Positions 22,127-32,638 are shown, counted from the stretch's first letter. The stretch is 38,142 nt of DNA from Alphaproteobacteria bacterium (GCA_016869175.1 VGEV01000018.1:1-38142), one strand, 5' to 3'. A program made the numbers and translations. Notes: generated from the sequence alone by a model not told the origin.

Positions 22127-23244
22127 GCCTGGCGCGCACCGACAATAGCGTGATCGCCCACTGGTGGTGGACGATCGACCGCTGGATGCTGTTCGCCTTG
22201 GCGGCGCTGATCGCGCTCGGCAGCGTGCTGACGATGGCAGCAAGCCCGGCGGTGGCCGAGCGGATCGGCCTCGAGCCGTTTCACTTCGCGCGCCGGCAAA
22301 TTGGCTTTCTGCTGCCGGCGGTCCTATTGATCTTCTTCATTTCGCTGCTGACGCCGCGCAGCATCCGCCGCCTGGCTGCGCTCGGCTTCCTGGCAACGCT
22401 GCTGCTGATGGTCCTGACGCTCGTGCTCGGCCACGAAACCAAGGGCGCCACGCGTTGGTTGTCGCTGGCGGGATTGTCGTTGCAGCCCTCGGAATTTGCC
22501 AAGCCGTTCTTCGTCGTCGTGACCGCCTGGATGCTGGCCGAGCAGCGCCGGCATGACGGGCTGCCGGGCAACGCGATCGCGGCGGCGCTGCTGATGACGA
22601 TGCTGGGCGTGTTGGCGGCGCAACCGGATTTCGGCATGGCGGCGCTGGTTGCCAGCACTTTCGCATGTCAGCTGTTCATTGCCGGCTTGCCCTATCTCTT
22701 CGTCGCGGGGCTGGCCGGGCTTGGCGTCGTCGGCGCAGGCGCCGCCTACAACCTGAGCGCGCATGTGCGCAGCCGGATCGATCGCTTCCTCAATCCGGAG
22801 TCGGGCGACGGCTTCCAGATCGAACAGGCCATGCAGGCGTTCGGCAGCAGCGGATGGTTCGGCCGTGGGCCCGGCGATGGCATCGTCAAGCGCACCATCC
22901 CGGACGCCCATACCGACTTCATCTTCGCGGTCGCGGCGGAGGAGTTCGGTCTCGTGCTTTGCCTTGTCATTGTGCTGCTGTTCGCCTTCATTGCCTTGCG
23001 CGGATTGCTGCGCATCGTGCACGAGGATCGGCTGTTCACCATGCTGGCGGCGGGCGGTCTGCTGGCCGAGTTCGGCTTGCAAGCGGTCGTCAATATCGGG
23101 GTCAATCTGCACCTGCTGCCGACCAAGGGCATGACATTGCCGTTCCTGTCCTATGGCGGCTCCTCGCTGCTGGCGTTGGCCATTGCCATGGGCATGCTGC
23201 TGGCCTTGACCCGCCGGCACCAAGACCCGGGAGATCTGCCATGA
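22120..23244 (+). CDS. ftsW: Septal peptidoglycan glycosyltransferase FtsW (SEDS family)
   Basis: Polytopic membrane protein that polymerises lipid II at the septum with FtsI. The 374-aa product has about ten membrane segments and the SEDS signatures: KGATRWLSLAGLSLQPSEFAK in the first half, PDAHTDFIFAVAAEEFG in the large periplasmic loop (the Asp here corresponds to the catalytic residue of SEDS polymerases) and LPTKGMTLPFLSYGGSS near the end. GGGAGG at 22107-22112 sets the ATG at 22120. Its stop overlaps the murG start as ATGA. Confidence 0.97.
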   Translation: MLSLARTDNSVIAHWWWTIDRWMLFALAALIALGSVLTMAASPAVAERIGLEPFHFARRQIGFLLPAVLLIFFISLLTPRSIRRLAALGFLATLLLMVLTLVLGHETKGATRWLSLAGLSLQPSEFAKPFFVVVTAWMLAEQRRHDGLPGNAIAAALLMTMLGVLAAQPDFGMAALVASTFACQLFIAGLPYLFVAGLAGLGVVGAGAAYNLSAHVRSRIDRFLNPESGDGFQIEQAMQAFGSSGWFGRGPGDGIVKRTIPDAHTDFIFAVAAEEFGLVLCLVIVLLFAFIALRGLLRIVHEDRLFTMLAAGGLLAEFGLQAVVNIGVNLHLLPTKGMTLPFLSYGGSSLLALAIAMGMLLALTRRHQDPGDLP

Positions 23245-24377
23245 CGCGTTTGCGGCCGGTTGCGTTGGCGGCCGGCGGTACCGGAGGCCATGTGTTTCCG
23301 GCCGAGGCTTTGGCGGAGGAGCTGGAGCGGCGCGGTCGTCGCGTCATCTGCTTGACCGATCAGCGCGGCGCCCGGTTCGGCGAGCGGTTCAGTGCCCCCG
23401 AGGCCTATCGCCTGCGTGCCGTCAGCGATAGCGGCCGCGGACCGCTCGGCCGGATGGCCGCCTATTTCGAAATCGGAGTGAGCGTGCTGCAGGCGCGCCG
23501 CGTGCTGGCGCGCAGCCGGGCCGCGGCGGTGATCGGCTTCGGCGGCTACCCGGCGATTCCGGCCGTGCTGGCAGGCGGCCTGTTGGGGCTGCCGACCGCC
23601 CTGCACGAGCAGAACGCGGTGCTGGGGCGCAGCAACCGTTTCCTGGCGGGGCGCGTGCAGGCGATCGGCCTGGGCTTCCCGCACACGGCGCGGCTGCCCG
23701 CCAGCCTGCAAGCCAAGGTGGTGGTGACCGGCAATCCGCTCGGCAGCCGGGTGACGGCGCTGACCAACCGCGGCTATGTAGCGCCGGGGCAAGGGGAACC
23801 CTTCAACTTCCTGGTAGTGGGCGGCAGCCAAGGGGCGCGCATGCTGTCCGAGGCGGTGCCTGCGGCGTTGGCCTTGCTCTTGCCCGCGCAACGCCGACGG
23901 CTTGCGCTGACGCTGCAATGCCGGCCCGAGGATCGCGAGGCGACGGCCGCCAGCCTCGCCCGGCACGAGATTCGCGCCGAACTCGCGAGCTTCTTTTCCG
24001 ATCTGCCCGAGCGACTCGCCGATTCACATCTGGTGCTGGCACGCTCCGGCGCCGGCACCGTGGCGGAGTTGGCGGCGATCGGCCGACCGGCGCTCCTGGC
24101 GCCCTATCCGTTCGCCGCCGACGACCATCAAAGCGCCAATGCCCAGGCGATGGTGGCGGCGGGTGGCGCTTGGCTGGTGCAGGATGCGGATCTGGAACCG
24201 CGGGCGCTTGCGACCCGCCTGGCCGAATTGATGGCGGAGCCGCAGCGCCTCGCCGCGAGCGCCGAACGGGCGCGGGCTTTTGGCCGGCCGCGGGCGACGG
24301 CCGTGCTGGCCGATCTGCTGGAGGGGCTGTTGGCTCAGGCGGATTGCCCGGTCGTGGAAACCCGGAGGGCGGCATGA
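23241..24377 (+). CDS. murG: Lipid II synthase MurG (UDP-GlcNAc transferase)
   Basis: Peripheral membrane GT-B glycosyltransferase that adds GlcNAc to lipid I. The 378-aa product has the G-loops [12 protein letters not shown] (about residues 10-21) and [11 protein letters not shown], then [28 protein letters not shown] and the UDP-GlcNAc-binding [12 protein letters not shown], with [13 protein letters not shown] after it. The start at ATG 23241 overlaps ftsW (ATGA); the long open frame upstream is the shadow of ftsW. It overlaps murC as ATGA. Confidence 0.97.
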   Translation: MTRLRPVALAAGGTGGHVFPAEALAEELERRGRRVICLTDQRGARFGERFSAPEAYRLRAVSDSGRGPLGRMAAYFEIGVSVLQARRVLARSRAAAVIGFGGYPAIPAVLAGGLLGLPTALHEQNAVLGRSNRFLAGRVQAIGLGFPHTARLPASLQAKVVVTGNPLGSRVTALTNRGYVAPGQGEPFNFLVVGGSQGARMLSEAVPAALALLLPAQRRRLALTLQCRPEDREATAASLARHEIRAELASFFSDLPERLADSHLVLARSGAGTVAELAAIGRPALLAPYPFAADDHQSANAQAMVAAGGAWLVQDADLEPRALATRLAELMAEPQRLAASAERARAFGRPRATAVLADLLEGLLAQADCPVVETRRAA

Positions 24378-25810
24378 GGGCGTTACCGCGCGATATCGGT
24401 CCCATCCATTTCATCGGTATCGGCGGCATCGGCATGAGCGGCATCGCCGAAGTCATGCGCAATCTGGGCTACCGGGTGCAGGGCAGCGACCAGGCCGATA
24501 GCGCGAATCTCAAGCGGCTGCGGGCGCTCGGCATACCGGTGGCGATCGGGCATCGGCCGGAGAATCTGGGCGAGGCCCAGGTGGTGGTGATCTCCTCGGC
24601 GGTGAAGGGCGGCAATCCGGAAGTGCTGGCCGCCCGCTCGGCCCTGGTGCCGGTGGTGCGCCGGGCGGAAATGCTGGCCGAACTGATGCGGCTCAAATGG
24701 TCCATCGCGGTGGCGGGCACGCATGGCAAGACCACCACCACCTCGATGATCGCCACCTTGCTGGAGACGGCGGGCTGGGATCCGACGGCGATCATCGGCG
24801 GCATCCTGAACGCGCTTGGCAGCAATGCCCGGCTGGGTGCCGGCGATTGGATGGTGGTGGAGGCCGACGAAAGCGACGGCAGCTTCGTCAAGTTGCCGGC
24901 CACGGTCGCCATCGTCACCAATATCGATCCCGAACATCTCGACTTCTATGGCAGTTTCGACAAGCTGCGCGGCGCCTTTCAGGCGTTTGTCGAGAACCTG
25001 CCGTTCTACGGCTTCGGCGCGCTCTGCATCGATCACCCGGAGGTGCAGGCGCTGATCGGCCGCATCGAGGATCGGCGCATCGTCTCCTACGGCTTCAGCC
25101 CGCAGGCCGACGTGCGGGCCGTGGATGTCGGCCTGTCGCCCGAGGGAGCGCGCTTCACCGTGCGGCTGTCCGACCGCATGACCGGCGGCGAGCGCGCCAT
25201 CGAGGCGCTGCGGTTGCCGATGTTCGGACAGCACAACGTGCAGAACAGCCTGGCGGTGGTCGCGGTCGGTGTTGAGTTGGGCCTGGAGGATGCGATCATC
25301 CGGCAGGCGCTGGCCCGCTTCAGCGGCGTCAAGCGCCGCTTCACCAAGACCGGCGAGGTGGGCGGCATCACGGTGATCGACGATTACGGTCATCATCCGG
25401 TCGAGATCGCCGCCGTGCTGAAGGCGGCCCGTACCGTGTGTCGGGGGCAGGTGCTGGCGGTCGTGCAGCCGCACCGGTATACCCGGCTCGCCAGCCTGTT
25501 TGAGGAGTTCTGCACCTGCTTCAACGATGCCGACGCCGTGCTAGTGGCCGACATCTATGCCGCCGGCGAGGCGCCGATCGAAGGAATCGGCCGCGACGCC
25601 CTGGTCGACGGCCTGCGTCAGCATGGCCACCGCCGCGTGCTGTCGTTGCAGGCGCCCGCGGAATTGGCGCCGATGGTCAACGAGATGGCGCGGGCCGGCG
25701 ACTATGTCGTCTGCCTGGGTGCCGGCAGCATCACCAATTGGGCGAACGCCCTGCCGGAGGAATTGCGCGCTCTGCGCGGCCGCATCCGCCTGGGCGGGCT
25801 GGGGCGATGA
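24374..25810 (+). CDS. murC: UDP-MurNAc:L-alanine ligase MurC
   Basis: First amino-acid ligase of the pathway. The 478-aa product begins with the glycine-rich [18 protein letters not shown] (residues 11-28), carries the ATP loop [11 protein letters not shown] at 114-124, [32 protein letters not shown] and [11 protein letters not shown], all diagnostic for MurC. ATG 24374 overlaps murG (ATGA). Its stop overlaps the murB start as ATGA. Confidence 0.97.
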   Translation: MRALPRDIGPIHFIGIGGIGMSGIAEVMRNLGYRVQGSDQADSANLKRLRALGIPVAIGHRPENLGEAQVVVISSAVKGGNPEVLAARSALVPVVRRAEMLAELMRLKWSIAVAGTHGKTTTTSMIATLLETAGWDPTAIIGGILNALGSNARLGAGDWMVVEADESDGSFVKLPATVAIVTNIDPEHLDFYGSFDKLRGAFQAFVENLPFYGFGALCIDHPEVQALIGRIEDRRIVSYGFSPQADVRAVDVGLSPEGARFTVRLSDRMTGGERAIEALRLPMFGQHNVQNSLAVVAVGVELGLEDAIIRQALARFSGVKRRFTKTGEVGGITVIDDYGHHPVEIAAVLKAARTVCRGQVLAVVQPHRYTRLASLFEEFCTCFNDADAVLVADIYAAGEAPIEGIGRDALVDGLRQHGHRRVLSLQAPAELAPMVNEMARAGDYVVCLGAGSITNWANALPEELRALRGRIRLGGLGR

Positions 25811-26754
25811 TGGCGCGGCCCAGCACACGAGGCGGCCCGATGGAGCGCCTGCCGGCGGTGCGCGGCCGTCTGGTGGCCGAGGCGGCGTTGGCGCCGTTGA
25901 CCTGGTTCGGCGTTGGCGGGCCGGCCGAGCTGCTGTTCGAGCCGGCCGACGAGACCGACCTTGCCGCCTTCCTGAGGGCGCGCCCGGACGATCTGCCGAT
26001 CATGCCGATGGGCGCGGCGTCCAACCTTCTGGTGCGCGATGGCGGCATTGGCGGGGTGGTGCTGCGGCTCGGCGCCGGCTTCACCGGCATCGCCGTGTCG
26101 GGCAGCGAACTGACCGTGGGCGCGGGCGCGTTCGATGTGAAGATTGCCAGCGCCGCGCGTGACGCCGGCATCGCTGGCTTGGAATTCTTTCGTGGCATTC
26201 CGGGCACGCTGGGTGGCGCCTTCCGCAGCAACGCCGGTGCGTTCGGCGGCGAGTTGCGCGACGTGTTGGTCGAGGCCGTGGCGTTGGACGGACACGGTCG
26301 GCGGCACGTGCTGAAGGCGGCCGAACTCAAGCTGGCTTATCGCAGCGCGGAAATTCCGGCTGACTGGATCTTCGTTCAAGCGCGGCTGACTGGCCGGCCG
26401 GGCGATCCGCGGGCGATCAGCGAGCGCATGCGGGCGATCGCCGAAGCGCGCGAGACGGCGCAGCCGGTCAAGGCGCGTAGCGGCGGCAGCACGTTCAAGA
26501 ATCCGCCCGGCCGCAAGGCCTGGGAACTGATCGACGCCGCCGGTTGCCGCGGCATGACCCGCGGGCGGGCGCAGGTATCCGAGCGGCATTGCAATTTCCT
26601 GGTCAATCTGGGGGCGGCGACGGCGACCGACCTGGAGACCCTGGGCGAGGAAGTCCGCCGGCGCGTGCAGGCGCATTGCGGCGTCAATCTGGAATGGGAA
26701 GTGGTGCGGGTGGGCGAGTTCGCCCGCACGCCAAGTATAGAGTTGAAGCCATGA
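25807..26754 (+). CDS. murB: UDP-N-acetylenolpyruvoylglucosamine reductase MurB
   Basis: FAD enzyme that reduces UDP-GlcNAc-enolpyruvate to UDP-MurNAc with NADPH. The 315-aa product shows [32 protein letters not shown] (FAD site), [44 protein letters not shown] (with the active-site Ser) and [15 protein letters not shown] 25807 overlaps the murC stop (ATGA) and is preferred; a second ATG at 25840 with GAGG at 25829-25832 would give a 304-aa protein that begins just before the conserved part. murB overlaps ddl as ATGA. Confidence 0.96.
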   Translation: MMARPSTRGGPMERLPAVRGRLVAEAALAPLTWFGVGGPAELLFEPADETDLAAFLRARPDDLPIMPMGAASNLLVRDGGIGGVVLRLGAGFTGIAVSGSELTVGAGAFDVKIASAARDAGIAGLEFFRGIPGTLGGAFRSNAGAFGGELRDVLVEAVALDGHGRRHVLKAAELKLAYRSAEIPADWIFVQARLTGRPGDPRAISERMRAIAEARETAQPVKARSGGSTFKNPPGRKAWELIDAAGCRGMTRGRAQVSERHCNFLVNLGAATATDLETLGEEVRRRVQAHCGVNLEWEVVRVGEFARTPSIELKP

Positions 26755-27662
26755 GTCGAAGAATCGCGTTGCTGATGGGCGGCTGGTCGAACGAGCGCGA
26801 GGTCTCGCTGACCAGCGGTCGCGCCTGTGGCCGGGCACTGGAAGAGGAAGGCTTCGAAGTCGAGGCCGTGGATGTCGGGCGCGACCTTGCCTGTGTCCTG
26901 TCCGCGCTCAAGCCCGACTTGGCGTTCAACGCGCTGCACGGCGGCTTCGGCGAGGACGGCTCGGTGCAGGGGTTGTTGGAGGTCTTGGGCATTCCCTACA
27001 CCCATTCCGGCGTGCGCGCCTCGGCGTTGGCGATGAACAAGCCGGCCGCCAAGCAGGTTTTCGCCGGCGTCGGGTTGCGTTGCCCGGACGGGCTGGTGGT
27101 CGATGTGGCGGAGTTGCGCCGGGGCGATCCCATACCCAGGCCCTATGTCGTCAAGCCGGTGGCGGAGGGCTCCACGGTCGGGGTGCGCATCGTGCGCCAG
27201 GGCGACAACGCCGCCGTGCTGCCGGCCGACTGGCGCTTTGGCGACAGGGCGCTGGTGGAACGCTTTATCCCGGGGCGGGAATTGTCGGTCGCGGTGCTGG
27301 GCGACGCTGCCCTGGGCGTGATCGAGATCCGTCCGCATAGCGGCTTCTATGACTACGATGCGAAATATACCGAAGGCCTGGCGCAGCACCTGATGCCGGC
27401 GCCGATCCATCCCGAGGTCTATGACGAGGCCATGCGGATGGCTCTGGAGGCGCATCGCGCCCTGGGTTGCCGGGGGGTGTCGCGGGCCGACTTGCGCTAT
27501 GACGACATGGCGGGCGAGCCGGGCGAACTCTATCTGCTCGAAGTCAACACCCAGCCCGGCATGACGCCGCTCAGCTTGGTGCCCGAGATCGCGCAGCATC
27601 GCGGCATTGATTTCCGTCGCTTGGTGCGTTGGATGGTGGAGGACGCGGCATGCAACCGCTGA
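26751..27662 (+). CDS. ddl: D-alanine:D-alanine ligase
   Basis: ATP-grasp ligase that makes the D-Ala-D-Ala dipeptide used by MurF. The 303-aa product, the normal DdlB length, has LLMGGWSNEREVSLTSG at the N terminus, ALHGGFGEDGSVQGLLE, IPYTHSGVRASALAMNK, VKPVAEGSTVGV and the C-terminal LEVNTQPGMTPLSLVPE, which includes the Mg2+ ligands. ATG 26751 overlaps murB (ATGA). The end overlaps ftsQ by 13 nt. Confidence 0.97.
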   Translation: MSRRIALLMGGWSNEREVSLTSGRACGRALEEEGFEVEAVDVGRDLACVLSALKPDLAFNALHGGFGEDGSVQGLLEVLGIPYTHSGVRASALAMNKPAAKQVFAGVGLRCPDGLVVDVAELRRGDPIPRPYVVKPVAEGSTVGVRIVRQGDNAAVLPADWRFGDRALVERFIPGRELSVAVLGDAALGVIEIRPHSGFYDYDAKYTEGLAQHLMPAPIHPEVYDEAMRMALEAHRALGCRGVSRADLRYDDMAGEPGELYLLEVNTQPGMTPLSLVPEIAQHRGIDFRRLVRWMVEDAACNR

Positions 27663-28510
27663 GGGTCGATCACGCCGACCGCCCGCTCGCGGTGGCCGAG
27701 CCCGCCCCGGCGCGCCGTCGGCCGTGGCCGGGATGGTTGCGGCGGGCCTTGCCGCGATTGCTGTCGGTGGGCGCGCTCTTGCTGTTCCTGTCGGCCGCGT
27801 GGCTCGCCTGGCGTCTGGCGATCGGCGACGAACCGGGGCGCGCAGTCGGTGAGGCCGGCCATCGGGCGGCGGTGGCGCTCGGGTTTGGGCTGCGGGACGT
27901 CTATGTGGTCGGCCGGCAGGAAACCCCGGCCGACGACGTGCGCCGGGCGCTGGCGGTGGCGCCGGGCGACTCGATCTTCGCGGTCGATCTCGAGGCGGCG
28001 CGCGAGCGGCTGCTGCGCCTGGGCTGGGTCGGCGAGGCCCACGTCAACCGCCGCCTGCCGGGCACCATCGAGGTGCGCTTGCACGAACGGCGGCCGTTCG
28101 CGCTTTGGCAGTTGGATGGTCGGCTGGCGTTGGTCGACCGCACCGGCGCGGTGATTCAGCGTGCCGGCCTGGAGCGTTTCCATGCCTTGCCGTTGGTGGT
28201 GGGGGAGCGCGCGGGCGAACTGGCGCATGTCATTGTCGACCTGCTGGAGCTGCAACCGGAGTTGTCGCACCAGGTCGAGGCGGCGATGCTGGTCGGCCAA
28301 CGGCGCTGGAACCTGAAGCTGCGCAATGGCGCCGAGGTGCTTCTGCCGGAGGAGGATCCGGCGGGCGCGCTGCACCGTCTGGCGGCGTTGCAGCGTTCGC
28401 ATGAAATTCTCAATCGCGAGGTCGCGCGCATCGATCTGCGGCTGCCGGACCGGCTGGTGGTTCGCGGGCTGCCGGCCGGCAAGCGTCGCGACGGCGACAA
28501 AGACACATGA
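27650..28510 (+). CDS. ftsQ: Cell division protein FtsQ
   Basis: Bitopic inner-membrane divisome protein linking FtsL/FtsB to other components. The 286-aa product has an Arg-rich cytoplasmic start, one membrane segment (about residues 36-57), a POTRA domain (about 68-140: VYVVGRQETPADDVRRAL to EVRLHERRPFALW) and a beta domain with ALVDRTGAVI. ATG 27650 is selected by TGGAGGA at 27637-27643 and overlaps ddl by 13 nt; an upstream in-frame start at 27629 is less likely. The stop overlaps ftsA as ATGA. Confidence 0.95.
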   Translation: MQPLRVDHADRPLAVAEPAPARRRPWPGWLRRALPRLLSVGALLLFLSAAWLAWRLAIGDEPGRAVGEAGHRAAVALGFGLRDVYVVGRQETPADDVRRALAVAPGDSIFAVDLEAARERLLRLGWVGEAHVNRRLPGTIEVRLHERRPFALWQLDGRLALVDRTGAVIQRAGLERFHALPLVVGERAGELAHVIVDLLELQPELSHQVEAAMLVGQRRWNLKLRNGAEVLLPEEDPAGALHRLAALQRSHEILNREVARIDLRLPDRLVVRGLPAGKRRDGDKDT

Positions 28511-29757
28511 GGCGCGCGATGTCGGTCGGTCGCAACAGCCTCGTCGCCGCGCTCGATATCGGCACGACCAAGGTCTGCTGCTTCGTCGCCAAGCCCGATG
28601 GCCAGGGCGGCAGCCGGGTGGTCGGCATCGGCCACCAGGTGAGCCGCGGCATCAAGGCGGGCGCGGTGGTGGACTTCGACCTGGCCGAGAGCGCGGTGCG
28701 CAACGCGGTCGAAGCCGCCGAACGGATGGCCGAGGAGCGGGTCGAGCAGGTCATCGTCAACGTTACCGGTGCGCAAGCCCAGGCGCAGACCGTGGGCGTC
28801 GAGGTCGCCATCGCCGGTCATCAGATCGGCGATGCCGACCTGCAGCGGGTGCTGGACCAGACCCAAGCGCATGGCGCGCAGCCCGAACGGCGGCTGCTGC
28901 ACGCCGTCCCCACCGATTTCACCATCGACGGCAATCGCGGCATACGCGACCCTCGCGGCATGTTCGGCGCGAACCTGGGCGTCATGCTCAACCTGGTAAG
29001 CGTTGCCGACGGGCCGCTGCGCAATCTGGAACTGGTGGTGCAACGCTGCCATCTGGAAGTTGCCGACCGTGTGCTGTCGGCCTATGCGTCGGGCTTGGCG
29101 ACGCTTGTGGAGGACGAGACCGACCTGGGCGTGACCGTGCTCGACATGGGGGGCGGCACCACCGGCCTCTCGGTCTTCTATGGCGGCAGCCTGGTCTTCG
29201 CCGATGTGATCCCGGTGGGCGGCCAGCACGTCACCAATGACATTGCCCGCGGCCTGGCGACGCCCGTGGCGCAGGCCGAACGCCTGAAGACGCTTTACGG
29301 CAGCGCCATACCCAGCCCCAGCGACGAACGCGAAATGCTGGCGGTGCCGCAGATCGGCGAACAGGGCGCCGACGCCGTGCAACAGGTCCCCCGCTCGATG
29401 CTGGTCGGCATCATCCAGCCGCGGATCGAAGAGACCTACGAGATGGTGCGCGAGCGATTGGAGGCGAGCGGTCACGCCCGGATCGCCGGTCGCCGCCTGG
29501 TGCTGACGGGCGGCGCCAGCCAGTTGACGGGCGCGCGCGAGTTGGCGGCCCGCGTGCTGGACAAGCAGGCACGCACTGGCCGGCCGTTGCGTCTGCAGGG
29601 GCTGGCCGAAGCGACGCAAGGGCCCGCTTTCGCGACCGCGGCCGGGCTGGTGGCCTATTCCTTGGCTCGGCCGTTTGACGTGGTGGGCCGCACCCAGGCT
29701 CGTGCGGCCTCCGGCCGGTTTGGCCGGTTTGGCCGTTGGCTCAAGGAGAACTTCTGA
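28507..29757 (+). CDS. ftsA: Cell division protein FtsA
   Basis: Actin-like ATPase that ties FtsZ to the membrane. The 416-aa product has the phosphate-1 loop [14 protein letters not shown], an adjacent 1C domain, the second phosphate region [14 protein letters not shown] and the adenosine motif [11 protein letters not shown]. The C terminus [12 protein letters not shown] is a clear amphipathic membrane-targeting helix. ATG 28507 overlaps ftsQ (ATGA); a second ATG is at 28519. A 95-bp gap follows before ftsZ. Confidence 0.97.
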   Translation: MRRAMSVGRNSLVAALDIGTTKVCCFVAKPDGQGGSRVVGIGHQVSRGIKAGAVVDFDLAESAVRNAVEAAERMAEERVEQVIVNVTGAQAQAQTVGVEVAIAGHQIGDADLQRVLDQTQAHGAQPERRLLHAVPTDFTIDGNRGIRDPRGMFGANLGVMLNLVSVADGPLRNLELVVQRCHLEVADRVLSAYASGLATLVEDETDLGVTVLDMGGGTTGLSVFYGGSLVFADVIPVGGQHVTNDIARGLATPVAQAERLKTLYGSAIPSPSDEREMLAVPQIGEQGADAVQQVPRSMLVGIIQPRIEETYEMVRERLEASGHARIAGRRLVLTGGASQLTGARELAARVLDKQARTGRPLRLQGLAEATQGPAFATAAGLVAYSLARPFDVVGRTQARAASGRFGRFGRWLKENF

Positions 29758-29852
29758 TGCGAGGGCAGCGAGACGCGCCTGGAAATTATCCGTTACTTGG
29801 CGGAATAGTTGGGCATACTGAGGAAAATGCGAGAATCACCCAGGAGGGGGAG
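29758..29852 (+). promoter_or_regulatory. ftsA-ftsZ intergenic region
   Basis: This 95-bp gap is one of the few breaks in the cluster and is more A+T-rich than the flanking genes. It ends with a very strong ribosome binding site, AGGAGGGGGAG at 29842-29852, abutting the ftsZ ATG. A GANTC site (GAATC) lies at 29833-29837. Promoter-like hexamers (TTACTT 29793-29798, CATACT 29814-29819, 15-bp spacer) are weak. It may hold a separate ftsZ promoter; I cannot confirm one. The frame of ftsZ is open through the gap, but family alignment rejects the extension. Confidence 0.45.
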
Positions 29853-31481
29853 ATGAGTTTGAAGTTGAGCGCCCCAGAAGCGGTGGAGCTGAAGCCGCGC
29901 ATCGTCGTGATCGGCGTCGGGGGCGCCGGCGGCAACGCGGTCAACAACATGATCCGCTCTGGCCTGCAGGGCGTGGAGTTCATCGTCGCCAACACCGATG
30001 CGCAGGCGCTGAAGGGCAGCACCGCGGAACGCAAGGTGCAACTCGGCGCCGCCATCACGCAGGGCCTGGGCTGCGGCGCGCGGCCCGAGGTCGGACGCGC
30101 GGCGGCGGAGGAGACGATCGACACCATCCTCGATCACTTGCAGGGCACGCACATGGCCTTCATCACCGCCGGCATGGGCGGCGGCACGGGCACCGGGGCG
30201 GCGCCGGTGATCGCGCGGACCTGCCGTGACAGCGGCATGCTGACCATTGGTGTCGTGACCAAGCCGTTCCAGTTCGAGGGCACGCGGCGCATGCAGATCG
30301 CCGAACGCGGCATCGAGGAATTGCAGAAATACGTCGACACCCTGATCATCATCCCCAACCAGAACCTGTTCCGTGTGGCGAACGAGAAAACCACCTTCGC
30401 CGCCGCCTTCCAGATGGCCGACGAGGTGCTGCATTCGGGCGTGCGCGGCATCACCGACCTGATGGTGATGCCCGGGTTGATCAACCTCGACTTCGCCGAC
30501 GTCAAGACGGTGATGAGCGAGATGGGCAAGGCGATGATGGGCACCGGCGAGGCCGAGGGCGCGACCCGCGCCCTGGATGCCGCCGCGCGGGCGATCTCGA
30601 ACCCGCTGTTGGACGATGTCTCGATCAAGGGTGCGCAGGGCGTGCTGATCAACATCGCCGGCGGCCTGGATCTGACCCTGCACGAGGTCGACGAGGCGGC
30701 CAACTGCATCCGCCAGGCGGTCGATCCCGATGCCAATATCATCGTCGGCTCGGCGCTGGACGATTCACTGAACGGCAAGATGCGCATCTCCGTGGTCGCC
30801 ACCGGCATCGACGTGGAGCCGCAACAGGCCGAGCGGCCGGTGCTGACGGTCGTGGGTGGTAACGCGGTCGCCCGCCCGGCGTCGACGCCCGATCCCGTGG
30901 CGCGGACCGAGGCCCGGTCCGAACCGCCGCCGGCGGCATTGCTGGCAGCCAGCCCGACGGAACGGCCGATCGTCGCCAGCGGCGGCGGGGTGGTTGGCGC
31001 CGCCGCTCGGGTCCTGGCGCCCGAGGTCGGCTTGGCGGCCTCGGCGATGCGTGTGCCGGAGGCCAAACCGCTCGCGCCGGAGCGCGAACCGCTGCAGGGC
31101 AAGCCGCAGCCGGCGCCGGAAAATCGCGCCGAGCCGTTCATGCCGCCCGCTCCGCGCGAGCCGGCCGGCCGGCCGGAACTGTTCCGCAACTCGGAGGCCG
31201 CACCCGCCACGGCGGAGTCGCAAGCGGTCGCCAAGGATGTCAAGCGCGGGCGCGGCGGAAGCCTGTTGCGGCGCATGACGGGGGCCATGCTGTCGGGCGG
31301 CGATAACAAGGCGCCGGCGGCTGCGGCAGCCGTTGCGGTCGGCGACCTGGGCCCGGCCAAGGAGACCGCCGCGCCAACCTTGGGACGGGCGCAGCCGCCC
31401 GTCGATGGCAAGCTGCTGGCGCCGAAGCCTGAGGAAGACATTCTGGACATCCCCTCCTTCCTGCGTCGCCAGGCCAATTGA
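29853..31481 (+). CDS. ftsZ: Cell division protein FtsZ
   Basis: Tubulin-like GTPase that forms the cytokinetic ring. The 542-aa product has [15 protein letters not shown] (residues 19-33), the tubulin signature GGGTGTGAA at 109-117 and the T7 catalytic loop [10 protein letters not shown] at 211-220. The globular part ends near 320; a long Pro/Ala/Glu-rich linker of about 200 residues follows, then the conserved C-terminal peptide [12 protein letters not shown] that binds FtsA and other partners. The long linker is usual in alphaproteobacteria and explains the length beyond E. coli FtsZ (383 aa). ATG 29853 is fixed by the strong ribosome binding site. Confidence 0.98.
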   Translation: MSLKLSAPEAVELKPRIVVIGVGGAGGNAVNNMIRSGLQGVEFIVANTDAQALKGSTAERKVQLGAAITQGLGCGARPEVGRAAAEETIDTILDHLQGTHMAFITAGMGGGTGTGAAPVIARTCRDSGMLTIGVVTKPFQFEGTRRMQIAERGIEELQKYVDTLIIIPNQNLFRVANEKTTFAAAFQMADEVLHSGVRGITDLMVMPGLINLDFADVKTVMSEMGKAMMGTGEAEGATRALDAAARAISNPLLDDVSIKGAQGVLINIAGGLDLTLHEVDEAANCIRQAVDPDANIIVGSALDDSLNGKMRISVVATGIDVEPQQAERPVLTVVGGNAVARPASTPDPVARTEARSEPPPAALLAASPTERPIVASGGGVVGAAARVLAPEVGLAASAMRVPEAKPLAPEREPLQGKPQPAPENRAEPFMPPAPREPAGRPELFRNSEAAPATAESQAVAKDVKRGRGGSLLRRMTGAMLSGGDNKAPAAAAAVAVGDLGPAKETAAPTLGRAQPPVDGKLLAPKPEEDILDIPSFLRRQAN

Positions 31482-31518
31482 GGGCGATCGAAGGGCGACA
31501 CACAGCCTGTAACATGTC

Positions 31519-31548
31519 TTGAGTTGTTCCCGGCCGCTCGGATTGCTA
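31519..31548 (+). promoter_or_regulatory. Possible lpxC promoter
   Basis: In the 152-bp gap between ftsZ and lpxC, TTGAGT at 31519-31524 and TTGCTA at 31543-31548 are 18 bp apart. Both hexamers are weak matches. No clear terminator hairpin with a T-run follows ftsZ, so read-through from ftsZ is also possible. Confidence 0.25.
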
Positions 31549-31633
31549 GCTGAGGGTGAGTGGGTCGGGGCTGGGCCGGCGGATCGTGGGCGCGAGCGAC
31601 TTGCGCCGCCGCGACGGCCACGGGTCGGGTGGA

Positions 31634-32566
31634 ATGCACTGGACTGGGCATAGTTTGCGGCAGCGCACGCTGCGGGAAGCGGTGGAGTGCACCGGCATCG
31701 GCCTTCATTCGGGCCAGCCGGTGACCCTGGTGCTGCGACCGGCCCCGGTCGAGCACGGTATTCGCTTCCGTCGCACCGACCTGCCGGAAGACGAGGCGGA
31801 GATTCCGGCGCGCTACGATCATGTCTGCGACACGCGGATGTGCACGACGCTGGCCAATCGCTTCGGCGCCAAGGTCGCGACGGTCGAACACCTGATGGCT
31901 GCCCTGGCCGGTCTTGGCATCGACAACGCGGTAGTCGAGTTGGACGGGCCGGAAGTGCCGGCCATGGACGGCTCGGCCGCGCCGTTCGTGTTCCTGCTGG
32001 AATGCGCCGGAATCGTGCAGCAGGCGGCGGCGAGACGTTCGCTCAAGGTGCTGAAACGGGTGCAGATCGTCGATGGCGAGCGGCGCTGCGAGTTGCTGCC
32101 TCATGATGGTTTTGCCGTGGAGTTCGAGATCGAGTTCGACAGCCCGGCGGTGAAGCACAAGCAGGGCCGTTTCGAGCTCCGCCCGGATAGTTTCAAGCGC
32201 GAACTGGCCGCAGCCCGCACGTTCGGCTTCGAGCGCGACGTGCAGCAGCTTTGGTCGATGGGCCTGGCCCGCGGCGGCTCGCTCGACAACGCCGTGGTGG
32301 TCAGCGCCGACCATCGAATCCTGAACGAAAACGGCCTGCGCTACGATGACGAGTTCGTGCGGCACAAAGTGCTCGACGCGATCGGCGATCTCTATCTCGC
32401 CGGGGCGCCGATGCAGGCCCGCTTGCGCTGCGTGCGCTCGGGCCATGCCATGAACAACCGCTTGCTGCGGCAGCTGTTCGCCGACCGTGGCGCCTATGCC
32501 ATCGTGCCGGCCGAAACGGTGCCGGCGGCATGGGTCGGCGAACCGTCCCTCTCGGTTGCCGGTTAG
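31634..32566 (+). CDS. lpxC: UDP-3-O-acyl-N-acetylglucosamine deacetylase LpxC
   Basis: Zinc deacetylase for the committed step of lipid A synthesis. With ATG 31634 the product is 310 aa, the usual length, and begins shortly before LRQRTLREAVECTGIGLHSG. Zinc ligands match E. coli LpxC: His86 in VEHLMAAL, His244 and Asp248 in RHKVLDAIGDLYL; Glu85 and His271 (SGHAMNN) are the catalytic pair. DGSAAPFVF is also conserved. An in-frame GTG at 31556 would add 26 residues; its ribosome binding site is no better, so the start is uncertain. A 72-bp gap separates it from bamD. Confidence 0.95.
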   Translation: MHWTGHSLRQRTLREAVECTGIGLHSGQPVTLVLRPAPVEHGIRFRRTDLPEDEAEIPARYDHVCDTRMCTTLANRFGAKVATVEHLMAALAGLGIDNAVVELDGPEVPAMDGSAAPFVFLLECAGIVQQAAARRSLKVLKRVQIVDGERRCELLPHDGFAVEFEIEFDSPAVKHKQGRFELRPDSFKRELAAARTFGFERDVQQLWSMGLARGGSLDNAVVVSADHRILNENGLRYDDEFVRHKVLDAIGDLYLAGAPMQARLRCVRSGHAMNNRLLRQLFADRGAYAIVPAETVPAAWVGEPSLSVAG

Positions 32567-32638
32567 GCCGCGGCTCGGCCACCCCCCTCGCGGCCGCGAT
32601 CGTGATATAGAAGGCGGCGGTGAGTGTGGATACCTGAC

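Noticed and set aside
29736-29852. N-terminal extension of FtsZ through the ftsA-ftsZ gap.
   Set aside because: The added residues match no FtsZ and the ATG at 29853 has an excellent ribosome binding site.
31482-31518. Possible terminator after ftsZ (ACAGCCTGT and nearby short palindromes).
   Set aside because: The stems are too short and there is no T-run.
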